DNA of 64,000 nucleotides from Aquilaria yunnanensis (GCA_039654915.1 CM077593.1:37790501-37854500); one strand, 5' to 3'. Numbered from the stretch's first letter, positions 31,248-44,559 are shown. The notes: generated from the letters alone by a model not told the origin. A program made the numbers and translations.

Positions 31248-33639
31248 TTAAGCGTAGAATTTCTTCAGGGCGTCTGAGTGCCAAGTGTTTTTCAATTCTA
31301 CGCCTTCGGTGTCGCCAAGTTTGTACACGCCTTTTCGTACTTCGGCAAGAACCAGATAAGGTCCTTCCCAATTCGTGCGAAGTACCCCGTGGGATGGCTT
31401 TCGGGGTGCAAAGTCAGGCTTTCGGAGAACGAGGTCCCCTTTCTTGATTTCTTTTGGCCTGGCTCGCAAATTTATAGCCACGGCCACTCTTTGCTGGAAA
31501 GCTTTTCTTCTCAGCTCAGCTATTTCTCTATGTTCGCCGATGAGGTCGAGCTTCGTTCTTAGGCCGAGGTCGTTTCCACCTTCATCAAATACTTGCACCC
31601 GTACTAATGGTCTAACTATCTTGATAGGGATGATGGCCTCTGTTCCGAAGACGAGTGAGAAGGGAGTCTCCCCTGTGGCTCTTCGGGGCGTCGTTCGGTA
31701 ACTCCATAATACGCTTTGGAGTTCTCTTGGCCATTTCCCTTTTGCTTCCCCCAGTGTCTTTTTCAGGCCATCTTTTATGGTCCTGTTAGATACCTCCAGC
31801 TGCACGTTGCTTTGGGGGTGAGCTACTGGGGCAAAGTGCATCTTTATTCCGAGGTCGCTGATAAATTCCTGGAATCCTTTGTCTATGAATTGGGATCCAT
31901 TATCAGCCCCTAGTACCCTCGGTATGCCGAATCTGCATACGATGTTCTTCCATACAAACTTCTGCACTTCTTTTGCCGAGATAGTTGCTAGCGGTTCTGC
32001 CTCGACCTATTTGGAGAAATAGTCTACTGCTACCACGCAGAATTTCATGCCTCCGGGCACTGAGGGGAGTGGCCCAATAAGGTCTATACCCCAGACTGCG
32101 AAGGGCCAGAGATAGTCAGCCGAAGTTACCATTTCCGAGGGTGCCCTCTGGATGTTCGCGTGTCTCTGGCAATTACCGCATTTCTGGACGAACTGCCTTG
32201 CGTCCTTTCTTAGGGTAGGCCAGAAGTATCCCTGGCGAAGTATCACTGCCACCAGGGCATCGGTTCCTATATGTGAACCACACATGCCTTCGTGGACTTC
32301 TTCAAGGATCATTTCAGTATCCTCTTTGTTCACACATCTTTGCAGTGGATTCACGTATCCCTGTCGGTATAGTTCTTCACCGATCAGGAAGAAATGGCCG
32401 GAGCACCTTCACAGCTTTGCAGCATCACCGGGGTCTTCGGGGAGCATATTTTCCGTGAGGTACCTTTTTATTGGATCCCTCCATCCTTTTCCCGAGGTCA
32501 CTATGCTCAGTACTGAGATGCTCGGACGGTCTAGCACCTCGGTGTAGGTCTTTGACTTCGCCAAGCAATCTGCCTCGGTGTTTTTCCGCTGAGGTACATT
32601 TTCGATCCGTACGGCGTCAAACTCTTGAATGAGTTTTGCTACCAGCTCGTGGTATTTTGCCAACATTGGGTCCTTCGCCCTATAGTCTCCTGCCGTCTGC
32701 CGAACTACTAGCTGGGAGTCGCTGTGAGCCTTTAAGTTTCTCACGCCAATTTTTCTGCCCAGTCGTAATCCCGCTATGAGGGCCTCATACTCAGCCACAT
32801 TGTTAGTGACGTTGAAGCTAAACTTGATAGCCTTCATTACTTCCAGGCCTTCGGGGCCTCTGATAATTACCCCAGCTCCCTGGTGTTCAGACCCCGAGGC
32901 TCCGTCAACATGTAATGTCCATTCTTGCTCACCTTCGTTCGGATCCGGATGACTCTCCTCAGTGGTGCGTATTTCGGCAATGAATTCTGCCAGTGCTTGA
33001 GCTTTTATGGCCTTAAGAGGTTCATAGGTGATATCGTGTTCGCCAAGCTCTATACAACACTTGGAGAGCTTTCCCGAATGATCCAGTTTCCTCATAACGT
33101 CCCGTAGTGGTAGGCTACTTCGGACGATGATGGGGTGAGCCTGAAAGTATGGTTGCAGCCTTCTCCCTGCAAGCACCAAGGCATATATAGCTTTTTGCAG
33201 CAGAGGGTACCTGACTTCGGTGCCATGCAGGGATTTGCTTACATAGTAGACCGGCCATTGTTTTGGCCCTTCTTCTTTCACGAGGACCGAGCTCACAGCC
33301 TTTTCCGTGACGGCGAGGTATAATACGAGGGGTTCTCCCTCGCGAGGTTGTCGCAGAGTCGGCAGGCTGGCTAGGTATCTTTTGAGTTCTTCCCAGGCTT
33401 TTTGACAGTTTTGATCCCAAGGATGATCATCCCTTCCGAGGTTGCCTTCCTTTTTTGCCGCCTTAGTGAGGACTTTGAAGAAAGGCCGACACTTATCTCC
33501 GTACCTGGAAATGAACCTGCTAAGAGAGGTTATTCTTTCGGTGAGTCTCTGCACATCTTTTACTGTGGCAGGAGTTCGGAACTCGAGCAGAGCCTTAATT
33601 TTTTTGGGGTTAGCATCGATGTTTCTTTCGGATACCATG
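31248..33639 (-). pseudogene. Tat-B pol, RT C-terminal end to integrase
   Basis: Read from 33639 down: the RT end (MVSERNIDANP), first RNase H, second RNase H (HVDGASGSEHQGAG), integrase HHCC region and DDE core, and the conserved end WHSDALKKFYA with its stop at 31248. The frame is kept but broken by TGA at 32409 and TAG at 32007 (Trp to stop before VEAEP). Solo-1 is inserted at 33640, and RT continues on its far side at 51837. Confidence 0.88.
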
Positions 33640-34616
33640 TGTTAGGCACCTCCTAAGTGCTTGGCTTAGGCCAAGGAAAAACAAAGAAAGTGAGAGAAAA
33701 CAGAAAGGGAAGAAAGAGGAGTCATGGAGACTGGCACAGTGGCCTATGTGCAAAATAGGAGACTTTCAGGACTTAATTGCACATGGGAAATGTACATTGG
33801 GAAGACTGATAGAGAACTAAAAAAAAAAAAAAAGGGGACTAAACTGTGCACCAATTTAAGTGGTACAAGTGAAACCACAAGATTAAAGATGGCAATTGTG
33901 GCCATGCAAACTTTTGTGATGGCTAGTGCAAGACTAGACCATTTTTTGGGAGAGAATAATGATTACTAGTCATATCCTTGTCTTCCACTAAGTATACTAT
34001 TCACTAGTTAGCTCAACAAACTAACTAGTTGATTATTAGTTCATGGCCGGTTATGCCATGGTTTTATATGGCCTTGGTACTTGTGTTGTTTAATTGCTTG
34101 GCAATTTGAGCCATGGGTGGACTTAAGTGTCCATTTGAGTACAAGTTGGAGTGGTGGCTTTGTGCTCTAGTGGACTTAAGGGCTCTAATGCGCCATGCAA
34201 AGAAATGGAAGCCAAGTTAACATTTTGGCTAACTAAAAGCATTTGTGTTCGGCCGAAACAAGCTAAGTCTTTGTTCATTTCGGGCTTCCCTTGTCTTTGC
34301 GAAACCGAGAGCACCTTTGAGAGTTCCTTCACAAATTGATTTTGAATTCCAAAGAAATTTGAAGGCTTTAGGAGATTCAAGCTTGAGAAGGAGTGTTTCG
34401 GTTCTTGTTTGCTTGGAATCAAAGTTGGAACTTGGAGATTGAAGAAGAACCGAGCCAACCAAGCTAGGGTTCTTGAGGTAACTTCAATGTTTCCTTGAAT
34501 TCATGGTAGTTCTTCCATGTACAAGGAACTTAAGTGTTTAATTGAAGCTATGTTAAGCTAAATGAGCAAAGTATGTCTCGGTTTGGAAGTGGATTGTTGG
34601 CCGAATGCGTTCTTGG
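33640..34616 (+). repeat. Left part of Solo-1
   Basis: AT-rich, with a run of 14 A at 33820-33833. It ends with the tract GCTAGGGTTCTTGAGGTAAC near 34464-34483. No frame longer than about 110 codons is seen and none looks like a protein family. The flank left of Tat-E is CTTGG (34612-34616). Confidence 0.65.
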
Positions 34617-35482
34617 TGATGGCCTGGGGCCTCATCGTTGTGAGTCATGATGACTGTTGAAGAGACTTCTAAGAGGAAGAACGCCTGGAAGGTGGATCGC
34701 CCCAAGGAGAGTACCTGAAAAGCTGGTAAACAGGGTTAGGAGGCCCCCGGAGTGTTTTTCCGGGGGGGAGCCTCCGACGCCCAAGTCAGTGGTGGCCGGA
34801 AAAAGGAGAAAGTCACTAGCTCAAAGAGAAAGGCAGAAGAGTCTCGCCTGGTATTTTCTCAGAGTGTGGGAGCTGTATCTCCGGCCAACCAACCTCCTGT
34901 CAAGTATTTATTTCGTGTATATATAGGAATACCTATCCCGTTCAGATCATGACACGTGTGCGGTCGGATGCTCCTGAACTTCTGGGCGTAGGGGACAGAT
35001 AGTTGGTAACCATATGGCCTCGAGCCTTGTGCTGAGACGGGCCATGATGTGATTCTGATGGCGTCTGCGCGTCAGGGTGACTTTTTACGTCTGTGGTGGG
35101 ACGTGTCAGAGGCTTCCTTAAATGCTTCCTTAAATGCGCCTGCCGTACTCCCGAGGTCCCTGGGCGAGGTCGTCCTCTAGTTCGGACAGAGCCTCTTCGG
35201 GAAGCATACCCTCAGTTCGGGGGTTCCCAGTTCCAGGGGGTTCCGCCTTCGGGGATATCATGTTCGGGCAGCAATGTCTGGTGCCACTTTTCCGAAGGCG
35301 CGCTGTTCACAACCTTGGGGGGCGAATGGAGTCCTCAAGTTTTACTGGCGTGCCGAGGCTCGGAGCTCTCCGGCTATCTCCCGAGGTGCATGATTCCACC
35401 TGTTCCCGGGAAGCGCCAGTTCTTCTGGCCATTGTTGTGGCAGGGTGTTCGGCCAGATTGAGGTGATAGCCTTTGGCTATCA
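34617..35482 (-). repeat. 3' LTR of Tat-E
   Basis: 866 bp, the same subfamily as Tat-C and Tat-D LTRs, with the terminal palindrome GATAGCC-TTT-GGCTATC at 35465-35481. There is no mate LTR. Confidence 0.92.
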
Positions 35483-36315
35483 CATGCCCCCCTCTGGAAA
35501 GCCGAAGTGAAGACTTCGGTTTGCATCTCTTTCCGAGGTTGTCGTTGGGAGTCTTGTTGGGAAGCATAACCTGTTCCGAGGTCGCACCTTTTGCCCGAGG
35601 GTCTGGGCTATTCGGCCTTGGCCTATTCTTTGGTGTCTCCGAGGCAAAGCCTGTACCGAAGATACACCTCTTGCCCAAAAGTCATGGGCTGTTCAGCCAT
35701 AGCCTGTCTCTTGGTGTCCTCGAGGTGGCCTGCTTTTTATTTCTGCAGGTCTGATGGCCAAGCGTGTCAGACTGAGCGGCGCGTCTCCACTTTTCAGGGA
35801 TGGCAAACGACGTGTCCCAATCAGGAGGTGTGTCCCGGTTTTCCAGGGACGTTTGGGGAGGCATGTCCCCTATTTCTGCGCAGCGGTTGACACGCGGCTT
35901 CTTGCCATTGGAAGAGAGACGCGTCATTTGCAGAGGGCGCGCCTTTTCAGGTGCAGTGGGCAGTTACGGCGACGGTTCGCCTCCAATGGGTACTTATGAT
36001 CTCTTTTCGGCTACCCACCTTTGGCCTATAAATAGCCCATTCCATCATAAGTCCCACTTACTGCTCTCTCTCTGCTTTGCCCTATGTTCTTGCATTTTAT
36101 CTTGCTTTCTGTGGCGGAGCTTCTTTAGTCAGAGCTTTTCCTTCCAACTTTCACGACGGCGTCCTCAGGCAAATCTTTTGGTGGGTTTTGATTTCCAGAG
36201 TACTCTGATTCCTCTGTTTTTCTGAGTTTTTCTGGAAAACTGTTGTTTTTTTTCCAAACTCGTCTTCTGAGTTTCTTCTGGAAACTATTTTCTTTTCCAT
36301 CTCAAACTCTTTTTC
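35483..36315 (+). promoter_or_regulatory. Tat-E polypurine tract and antisense-gene promoter
   Basis: The polypurine tract is at 35483-35497 (minus). TATAAATA is at 36027-36034. The G-box core has decayed: the homologous site near 35890 reads GACACGCGGC. Confidence 0.58.
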
Positions 36316-38664
36316 ATGTCTACGATACCTGTTCCCGAGAGCTGGAAACCTCTTCTGGCCCATCCTTGCTGTACCACCCCCGAAAAACTAGAGAGGTGGA
36401 AGAAAAATTCTTTCTTCCCTCTTACGCTGTGACCAGGCTGCCTCGTTCTAGCCATTTCGCTTTTTCAAACCGCGGCGACGAGGTTACCGTCTTCCGAGCC
36501 CAACTGAAGGCCGGACTTCGGTATCCTCCCCCGAAGGTGGTTTGCGAGTTCTGCCAATTCCATGGCATTACTGTGAACCAGCTTCCCCCGAACGCGTACT
36601 GCTATTTTAACGCCTACCTCTGCATGTGTGGCGTGTTCGGGATAGAGCCCCACTTCATCATTTTGATGCAGTATTACAAGCTCTACGTGGTCCCGAAGGG
36701 TGGCTTCTACTTCCTGCTACCTCGGGGATCCGGGAGCAAAAAATTCACCTTCAACTTCGACACGAAGGATAGCTGGCGGGGGTGGCAGCCTAAGTTCTTT
36801 TTCCTGAAGGTGGATAAGAACTGGTCTGGTGTCCCGACCAGATGGGCTCAGGGAGTGCTGAACGCAGACGTCGTTGATCCGAGGATGCTGCTGACCCCAC
36901 CGTTGGCTTCCGTGTTCGCGGATTTCGACGCCCGCATTCGGGCAGTCGCTGACTGGGTTCCCGAGGTCTCTCCTTGTGCTCTTTACCCCTTTCCTATCAA
37001 CTGGAGGTTGATGGCCGAAGAAGTCCTTCGGGAGCTGAAAGTGGTTAAGGAGCACAAGACTGACCTCAATATGCCCGCTCCCGCCATTGCCGGGAAGGAC
37101 TCCTGGCTGGTCAAGCTCCTTAAGGGGGAGACTTCTTTCGAAACTTTTGCCGAAAGTGAGTAATCTTCCACCCGTTTATATTTTTTCCTCGGACTTACGC
37201 TGATATTTCTTCTGTTTTTCAGAGATGGGCGATGGGGCTGCCGCCTACTACAAGGCCCTCTTTTCTGGCCAAGTGGAGAAGGGGGAGCAGGCAAAGAAGG
37301 CGGCTTCCTGAAGAAGGAAATCGACAGGGGCAGGGCCTTCGGCGAAGCAAGCTAGAAAGGCTGTCCAGCCTCCTCTGCCAGAGCTTTCGGAAGAAGAAGC
37401 TGGCGAAGAAGCTGGTCTTGTTGAAATTTCACCGACCGAGGTCCCCGCTACTTCCGCCGAGGTGCCTCCTCCCGACCTCGAGTCCCCCAGAAACACTGTA
37501 GTGGTAGAAGTACCTACTGCCGAGGAGCGGTATCGGCAGAAGGGTAAGGGTCTTTCTTCCGAGGGGCCCGAGGATCCCGAGGACACTGTCTCCGAGGTTC
37601 CTCCAGGTATGCCTTCAGGCGAAGTTCAGCTCCTTTGCTTTTCGCAAATTTTTCTTCTACTCCTAACTTCCTTCTCACTTTCAGAGGAGCCTCTTACTGC
37701 CGGCTGGAGGGCCATTCACGAGAGGAAACGGGCCCTGCGCGATGCCACAATCCCTGAGGGGAAGATCCCCTTGGAGCCCTTTTGGACAATCACGGAGGAT
37801 ATGAATTTGTTCTCCGACGATTGTCCAAAAATGACAAAGGAGATTTGGAAGGGGATGACCACTGACGCCTCCTTCCGGGCCATTGCGGCGGCTCACCCGA
37901 GGGATAATACCCTCGCCGCAAAAGTCACCGAGCATGCTGCTCAGGTATAGTCTTTACACTGTTTTTCCTCAATTTTCTAAGTGTTTAGACTTGTACTAAC
38001 CTGGACTTTTGCCTTGTCGTAGCTGCTGGAGTACGCTGGTTACCTCCAAGTTCGGGTGGCCAGAGAGGCTGCCTTCAAGGATGCAACTTCGCGGGAACTC
38101 AGTGAAGCGAAGGCTTCGCTTGCAAAGGCGGTCGCGAGCAACCAGCAGCTGGCAGCAGATTGTTCTTAGCAAATCGCTGCCGTTCGGGAGGAGTTCTCGA
38201 AGAAGAGAGAAGAACTTGAAAAGGACTCCTCCCGGAAGATTGCCGACCTCGGCGACCAAGTAAAGGGGCTGCTCGCCGCCAATGGAGATCTTGTCAAGGA
38301 CAAGGCTGTTTCTGACAGTCTTGCGGTGAGGTTGACGGATGAGAACAATGCTCTCCGAGCCGAGGTCGAGGCTCTGAAGAAGGAGTCCGAAGGGACGCTG
38401 GGGACAAGCGAGCTGGAGGAGGAGATTGCTGAGCTGAGGGACGAGCTCAACGACCTTGGCGTTCAAAAACATACTTCTGATCAAATGGCCAAGGTCGCCT
38501 TTCAGGACGGCTTCTGCCTTGTTCGGCACCAAGTCCTGCAGAGGTTCCCAGATTTGGACCTCTCTTTTCTGGAGGGCCTAAATATTCCTGAGGGACCTCG
38601 GTGGCAGTGGTCCAAGGTCGAGCATCTGAAGCTTCCTGCTCTTCGTCCGCCCGGCTCTCCCTAA
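36316..38664 (+). pseudogene. Antisense gene of Tat-E, frameshifted
   Basis: Four exons as in Tat-D, about 97% similar by eye. ATG is at 36316. One A is missing from the A-run near 36404, which shifts exon 1. A TGA at about 37309 (Arg to stop) breaks exon 2 and a TAG near 38166 breaks exon 4. Splice donors and acceptors remain: exon 1 donor GTGAGT near 37155, exon 2 from about 37223, exon 3 from about 37685 and exon 4 from about 38023. Confidence 0.82.
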
Positions 38665-39435
38665 TTTGCTTTAGGGCTCCTCTTATTTTTCTCCTTTGTG
38701 CTCCTTCTTTGGGCACTTCTTTTGTAAGGCAGCGTTTGCTCTTAATGAACAATCTTTTGGCTAAGTCCTTTCTTGCAAGTTTCTTCATTTCCACTGTCCC
38801 GAACACGTTTGCTCAAGAGACTTTCAGAAAACCTGCAACCAAAGAAACTTTTTACCTTCCTTTGTCCCGAGTGTGCTCGCTCAAGAGACTTTCTGGAAAG
38901 TTTGTAAAAATTTGGCTAAGTCTTTTGCAGGCTTTTTGTTCCCTTTTATCCTGAACATGTTCGCTCAAGGGACTTCGGAAAACCTTCAGCCAAATTTTTC
39001 TGTCTTCCTATTGTCCCGAGCATATTTGCTCAAGGGACTTAGGAAAATTTTCACGAGTTTGATCATTTCCCTTTTTCCCGAGCACGTTCGCTCAAGGGTG
39101 TTCGGAAATTACCTCTGCTTTTGTTTTGGCGTGTACTTTTCCGAGATTCTTGCTTTCCCTTTTTCCCGAGCATGTTCGCTTAAGGGTGTTCGGAAAATTT
39201 TCTCTACACTGATTATGCCGAGTGCCTTTGCAAGATTCTTGTTTCCCATTTTTCCCGAGCATAGTGGCTCAAGGGACTTCGGGAAGTCACACCTGCTTTT
39301 TTCGTGGCGAGCACCTTCGCGGAATTCTGTCTTGGACAATTTTGGTATACTTGAAAAATTTTTTCAAGACCATTCTTCTCCAGACCATTCTGTACTTAGA
39401 ATATTTCTTGTACAATATATCTCCTCCGCTCAACC
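38665..39435 (-). repeat. Hairpin-repeat array of Tat-E
   Basis: Seven or so cores of the TCCCGA...GCTCAAGGG type lie between about 38797 and 39280, with spacing like Tat-D but without its extra 88-bp unit. Confidence 0.7.
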
Positions 39436-39482
39436 TTAGGTGTAGAATTTTTTCAAGGCGTCCGAATGCCAAGTGTTTTTCA
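39436..39482 (-). pseudogene. Last codons of Tat-E pol at the fusion point
   Basis: The minus strand reads the conserved pol end WHSDALKKFYT with stop TAA at 39436-39438, then is cut at 39480-39482. This is all that remains of Tat-E Gag-Pol. Confidence 0.85.
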
Positions 39483-42400
39483 CCCTCACAGGGCCAGCCA
39501 CGGCGTGGTACAATTCCTTGCCTTCAGGAACCATCACTGAGTTCCATGAGTTGTCCACAGCCTTCGCCCAGCAGTTCATCGGGAGCCAACCTACGGCGAA
39601 GATGCCTGTGCAGATGTTCGACATAGAGCAGGGGAATGGAGAAACCATCCGAGATTATGTCGAAAGATTCAACAGGGAAGCTCTGAGTGTCCCAGACTTC
39701 AGGCCCGAAATCTGCATTCTTGCCATGACACGAGGCCTTCGGCGAGACTCACAACTGTTCTACGAGTTCTCAAAGGACTCCCCGGAGACCCTTGGAGAAT
39801 TTTACCGAAGATCAGAACAACACATGACCGCCGAAGAACTAAGAATGGCTGGGCCGAAGTCTGATCTCCACCGCCCCGAAGAGTCTAGTCAACAAGCTCG
39901 GCATCCTACCGAATACGCAGGACGACCTCGGAGGATGCGAGGAAAGAAACCTCAAAGTTTCACACCATTGAGCACTTTACGGACCAACATTCTCATGGCG
40001 CTGGAAAGGCAAGGGACGCAGATTCGGCGACCAAGGGCCATGACCGCCGATAATAAGAAGAATGCAAAGGAGTTCTGCCAGTTTCATCGCGACCACGGTC
40101 ATGACACCGAAGACTACTTCCAGCTGAAGAAGTACATAGAGTCGCTGATAAAAAATGGCCAACTTCGGAAATACCTGAGGATGCCATCCCCGAAAGACAG
40201 AAAAATGGAGGAAGAAGGGGCCGAAGATGAGGACTACGACTCCGACAGGCGGAGAAATAGAAGTCCAAAAAAGCGCCCTCCACCTCCAGCAGGGGTTATC
40301 TAAACCATCACCACGGGGCTCCCATCCTCGGAAAGAAAGAGGAAAGCCAGAGAAATTGCAGTCATGGAGTATCAAAATCCATCAAAGAAGCTGGCTCGCA
40401 AAGGTGGCCCCACCGTCGTCTTCCCCCACGACGTTCCACTACTGATCATGGCGAGAGTAGGGGACTGGGACGTCAAAAGAATGTTGCTTGATGATGGCTC
40501 AAATGCTGATGTCCTATTCTTGCACCTGTTGCCAAGATTGGGCATCTCCAGCAGCGAACTAAAGGATGTTACCTCGCCCACTTTTTGGGTTGGACCATCC
40601 GAACTCCCTGACCTCGGATGGATCGTCCTCCGGCTGATGTTGAAAGGGACTTCGGTGAACGGAGCAGCTGAGTTGTACGCCTCCACAATGGCGAGATTCA
40701 TCGGCGTGAACGTCCCGTCCTCGCATAACGCCATCCTTGGAAGGCAGACAGTGGAGAAGCTGCATATTCGCCCTGATGTGAAGTACTTCACTATCACATT
40801 CGCCACCAAGGATGGAGATGCAGAGGTGTTCATAGACCAACCCGAGGTAAGAAAGGTGTTCATGAAAGCGCGAAAAGCTCCGGCAACGACCTCGCGCAAA
40901 CAATGGAGGCAAGGCCACCAGAAAAAGGCAAAGAAGAAGATCTCGCCAAGACAGAAATGGAAGCAATAGAGCTTGTTCCAGGTCAATCTACCCGAATAGG
41001 GAAGAGCTTGGCCGAAGGTGACAAGGAAAATCTTGTATCCTTTCTGCTGGAAAATAAAGATCTGTTTGCCTACTCGCCAAAAAATATGCCGGGGGGTGAA
41101 CCCTGGCATAATACAGCATAGCCTCAAAGTAGTTCCGGAAGCAAGGCCTGTCCGGCAAAAGAAATGAAGCATCTCAGCCCACAAAAGCAATTTTGCCAAA
41201 ACCGAAGTCCAGCGTCTCCTAGATGCTGAGGCTATCAGGGAGGTCAAGTACCTCGAATGGTTAAGCAACGTGGTCATCGCCACAAAAGAAGGTAGCAGCA
41301 AACTTCGGATGTGCATCGACCTCAGAAACTTGAACGATGCTTGCCCGAAAGACTCATACCCTCTGCCACCAATAGATTCAACTGCTGAACATGGGCTCCT
41401 AAGTTTCCTAAACGCCTTCAGTGGCTACCATCAGATAAGGATGGACCCCGAAGATGAAGAGAAGACTGCCTTCATCACCGAGGGAGGAACGTACTGCTAT
41501 ATCAGGATGCCATTCGGGCTCAAAAAATGCAGGAGCCACCTACGAGAGGCTGATGAACAAGGTCTTCAAAGACCAAATAAGGAGAAACATGGAGGTGTAT
41601 GTTGATGATATGCTAGTCAAGAGCAAGCTGCCTGGCTACCACGTTGCAGATTTAGAGGAAACCTTCCAAAAGCTCAGAACTTTCGGGATCCGCCTTAATC
41701 CTGAAAAGTGCATCTTCGGGGTGACCTCGGGAAAATTCCTTGGGTACATGGTATCCGAAAGAGGCATCGACGCTAACCCCGAGAAGATTAAGGCTCTGCT
41801 TGAGTTCCGAACTCTTGCCACAGTCAAAGATGTGCAGAGACTCACCGGAAGAATAACCTCTCTGAGCAGGTTTATTTCCAGGTATGGAGATAGGTGTAGA
41901 CCTTTCTTCAAAGTCTTCACAAAGGCAACAAAAATGGAAGGCGACCTCGGAAGAAATGATCATCCTTGGGATGAAGATTGCCAAAAGAACTCAAAGTCTA
42001 CCGGGCAAGCCTGCCGACTCTGCGACAACGTCGGGAGGGAGAGCCCCTCGTACTATACCTCGCCGTCACAGAAAAAGCTGTGAGCTCGGTCCTCATGAAG
42101 GAAGAAGGGCCAAAGCAATGACCGGTCTACTATGTCAGCAAGTCCCTGCATGGCGCCGAAGTCAGGTACCCTTTGCTTCAAAAAGCTATATACGCCTTGG
42201 TGCTTGCAGGAAGAAGGCTGCGATCATTCGGGAAGGCTCTCGAAGTGGTGCATAGAGCATGACGAACACGAAATTACGTATGAGCCACGGAAGGCCATAA
42301 AAGCTCAAGGCGTATTATCAGGGGCCCCGAAGGCCTAGAGGTAATGAAGGCTACCAAGTTCGACAGACGGCAGGAGATTATGGGGCGAACGACCCAATTT

Positions 42401-43773
42401 TGGGAAAATATCATGAGCTAGTAGCAAGGCTCATCCAAGATTGACACCGACGGATTGTGAAGGAACATCGGCGGAATAACCCTGAGGCAGATTGCTTGGC
42501 GAAGTCGAAAACATATACCGAGGTACCAGACCATCCGAGCATCTCAGTGCTGAGCATGACGACCTCGGGAACGGGATGGAAAGACCCAATAAAAAGATAA
42601 CTCGCAGAGAATTTGCTCCCCGAAGACCCCGGCGATGCTGCAAGACTGCGAAGACACTCCGAAAGCTTCTTCCTGATTGATGAAGAGTTATATCGGCAGG
42701 GATATGGGAATCCGCTGCCAAGATGTGTGGATGAAAAGGATACTGAAATGGTCCTTGAAGAAGTTCACGAAGGCATGTGTGGTTGACACATTGGAACTAA
42801 TGCCCCGGCAGCAGTAATACTCCCCCGAGGATACTTCTGGCCTACCCTGAGAAAGGATGCAAGACAGTTCGCCCGAAAATATGGCAGCTGCCAGAGACAC
42901 GCGAAAAACCAGAGGACACCCTTGGAAAAGGTAACTTCGGCAGACTATCGTTCGCCCTTCGCAGTCTGGGGTATAGACCTTATTGGGCCACTCCCCACAG
43001 CACCCGGAGGCATGAAATTCTGTGTGGTAGCAGTAGACTATTTCTCAAAGTGGGAGGAGGCAGAACCACTAACAACTATCTCAGCAAAAGAAGTGCAGAA
43101 GTTCCCATGGAAGAACATCATTTGCAGATTTGGCATACCGAGGGTACTAGTAGCTGATAATGGATCCCAGTTCACAGAAAAAGGATTCCAAAAATTAATC
43201 AGCGACCTGGGAATAAAGATGCACTTCGACCCAATAGCTCACCCCCAAAGCAACGGGCAGGTAGAAGTATCGAACAGGACCACAAATCATGGCCTGAAAA
43301 AGAGACTAGGGGAAGCCAAGGGGAATTGGCCAGGAGAACTCCAAAGTGTACTATGGAGCTACCGAACGACGACCCGAAGAGCCACAGGGGAAACTCCTTT
43401 CTCACTCATCTTCGGAACAGAGGCTATTATCCCACTAGAGGTAGTTCAACCTTCAGTACGGGTGCAAGTATTTGATGAAGGTGGTAAGGACCTCGGCCTG
43501 AGAACCAATCTCGATCTTGTGGCCGAACACAGAGTGACCGCGGCTCTAAACTTACGGGCCAGGCCAAAAGAAATCAAGAAGGGAGACCTCATTCTCCGGA
43601 AGGCCGACTTCGCACGCCGAAGGCCATCCCATGCCGTACTTCGCGCTTATTGACAAGGACCCTATCTGGTTCTCGACGAAGTACAAAAAGGCGTGTTCAA
43701 GCTTGGCGACGCCGAAGGCGTAGAATTGAAGAACACTTGGCACTCAGACGCCTTGAAAAAATTCTATGCTTGA
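39481..43773 (+). pseudogene. Gag-Pol remnant of Tat-F
   Basis: It starts within Gag at the LTGPATAWYNSLP motif. The zinc knuckle, protease (LLDDGSNADVLF near 40489), RT (YVDDM near 41598) and integrase DDE region (42961-43290) are present. Damage includes: stop at 40301 after the Gag-protease linker; frameshifts near 40890, 41095 and 41525; TGA near 41166; a 12-nt deletion at 41381 removing QLVD before STAE; TGA at 42118; and deletions near 42225, 42312 and 42350 that remove most of the second RNase H. It ends at the conserved WHSDALKKFYA, stop 43771-43773. It cannot be functional. Confidence 0.88.
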
Positions 43774-44559
43774 GGTTGGGCGGAGGAGTTATGTTGTACA
43801 GAATGGCCTTGAGAAAAATTCTTAAGTGTACAGAAATTATGCAAAACAGAATTCCGCAGAGGTGCTCGCCATGATAAAGCGTAGATATGACTTTCCGAAG
43901 TCCCTTGAGCCATCACGCTCGGGAAAGATGGAAAACAAAAATCTCGCAGAAGTACTCGCCATAACCAGCGCAGAGATAATTTCCCGAACTCCCTTGAGCG
44001 AACATGCTCGGGAAAATGGGAAGTGAAAAATCTCGCGAAAGGTTTTCCGAAGTCTCTAGAGCAAACATGCTCGGGACAACTGGAAAAACAAAAAATTTGA
44101 CTGAAGGTTTCCGAAGTCCCTAGAGCAAACATGCTCGGGACAACTGGAAAAACAAAAAATTTGACTGAAGGTTTCCGAAGTCCCTAGAGCAAACATGCTC
44201 GGGACAATTGGAAAAACAAATAATTTGACTGAAGGTTTCCGAAGTCCCTTGAGCAATCATGTTCGGGGTAAAATGGAAATGCAAAAGCCTGCAAAAAGAC
44301 TTAGTCAAATTTTTTCAGGCCTTCCAGAAAGTCTTACGAGCAAGCGCACTCGGGACAAAGGAAGGTAAAAAAGTTTCTTTTTTCGCAGGTTTTCCGAAGT
44401 CTCTTGAGCGAACGTGTTCGGGACAATGGAAATGAAGAAGCTCGCAAGAAAAGACTTAGCCAAAAAATCCTCATTAAGAGCAAAGCTGCTTTAAAATAGA
44501 GAACTGTCCGAAGAAGGATTACAAAATAAAAGGAAAGGAAAAGGGGCCCTAAAAATTCG
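43774..44559 (+). repeat. Hairpin-repeat array of Tat-F, with a 64-bp triplication
   Basis: In element sense the core GAGCAAACATGCTCGGGA recurs from about 43900 to 44430. Around 44042-44235 a 64-bp unit is repeated three times nearly perfectly, an expansion private to this copy. Confidence 0.75.

Larger units (their letters stand above)
34617..39482 (-). mobile_element. Tat-E: 3' half of a Tat-type element, fused to Tat-F
   Basis: The order is 3' LTR (34617-35482), polypurine tract, antisense gene, hairpin array and the last 15 codons of pol. At 39480-39482 it changes abruptly to plus-strand Gag sequence of Tat-F. Gag, most of pol, the primer site and the 5' LTR are missing. The left flank is CTTGG. 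The right flank of the fused block is ACTAC, so there is no TSD across the block. Confidence 0.88.
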
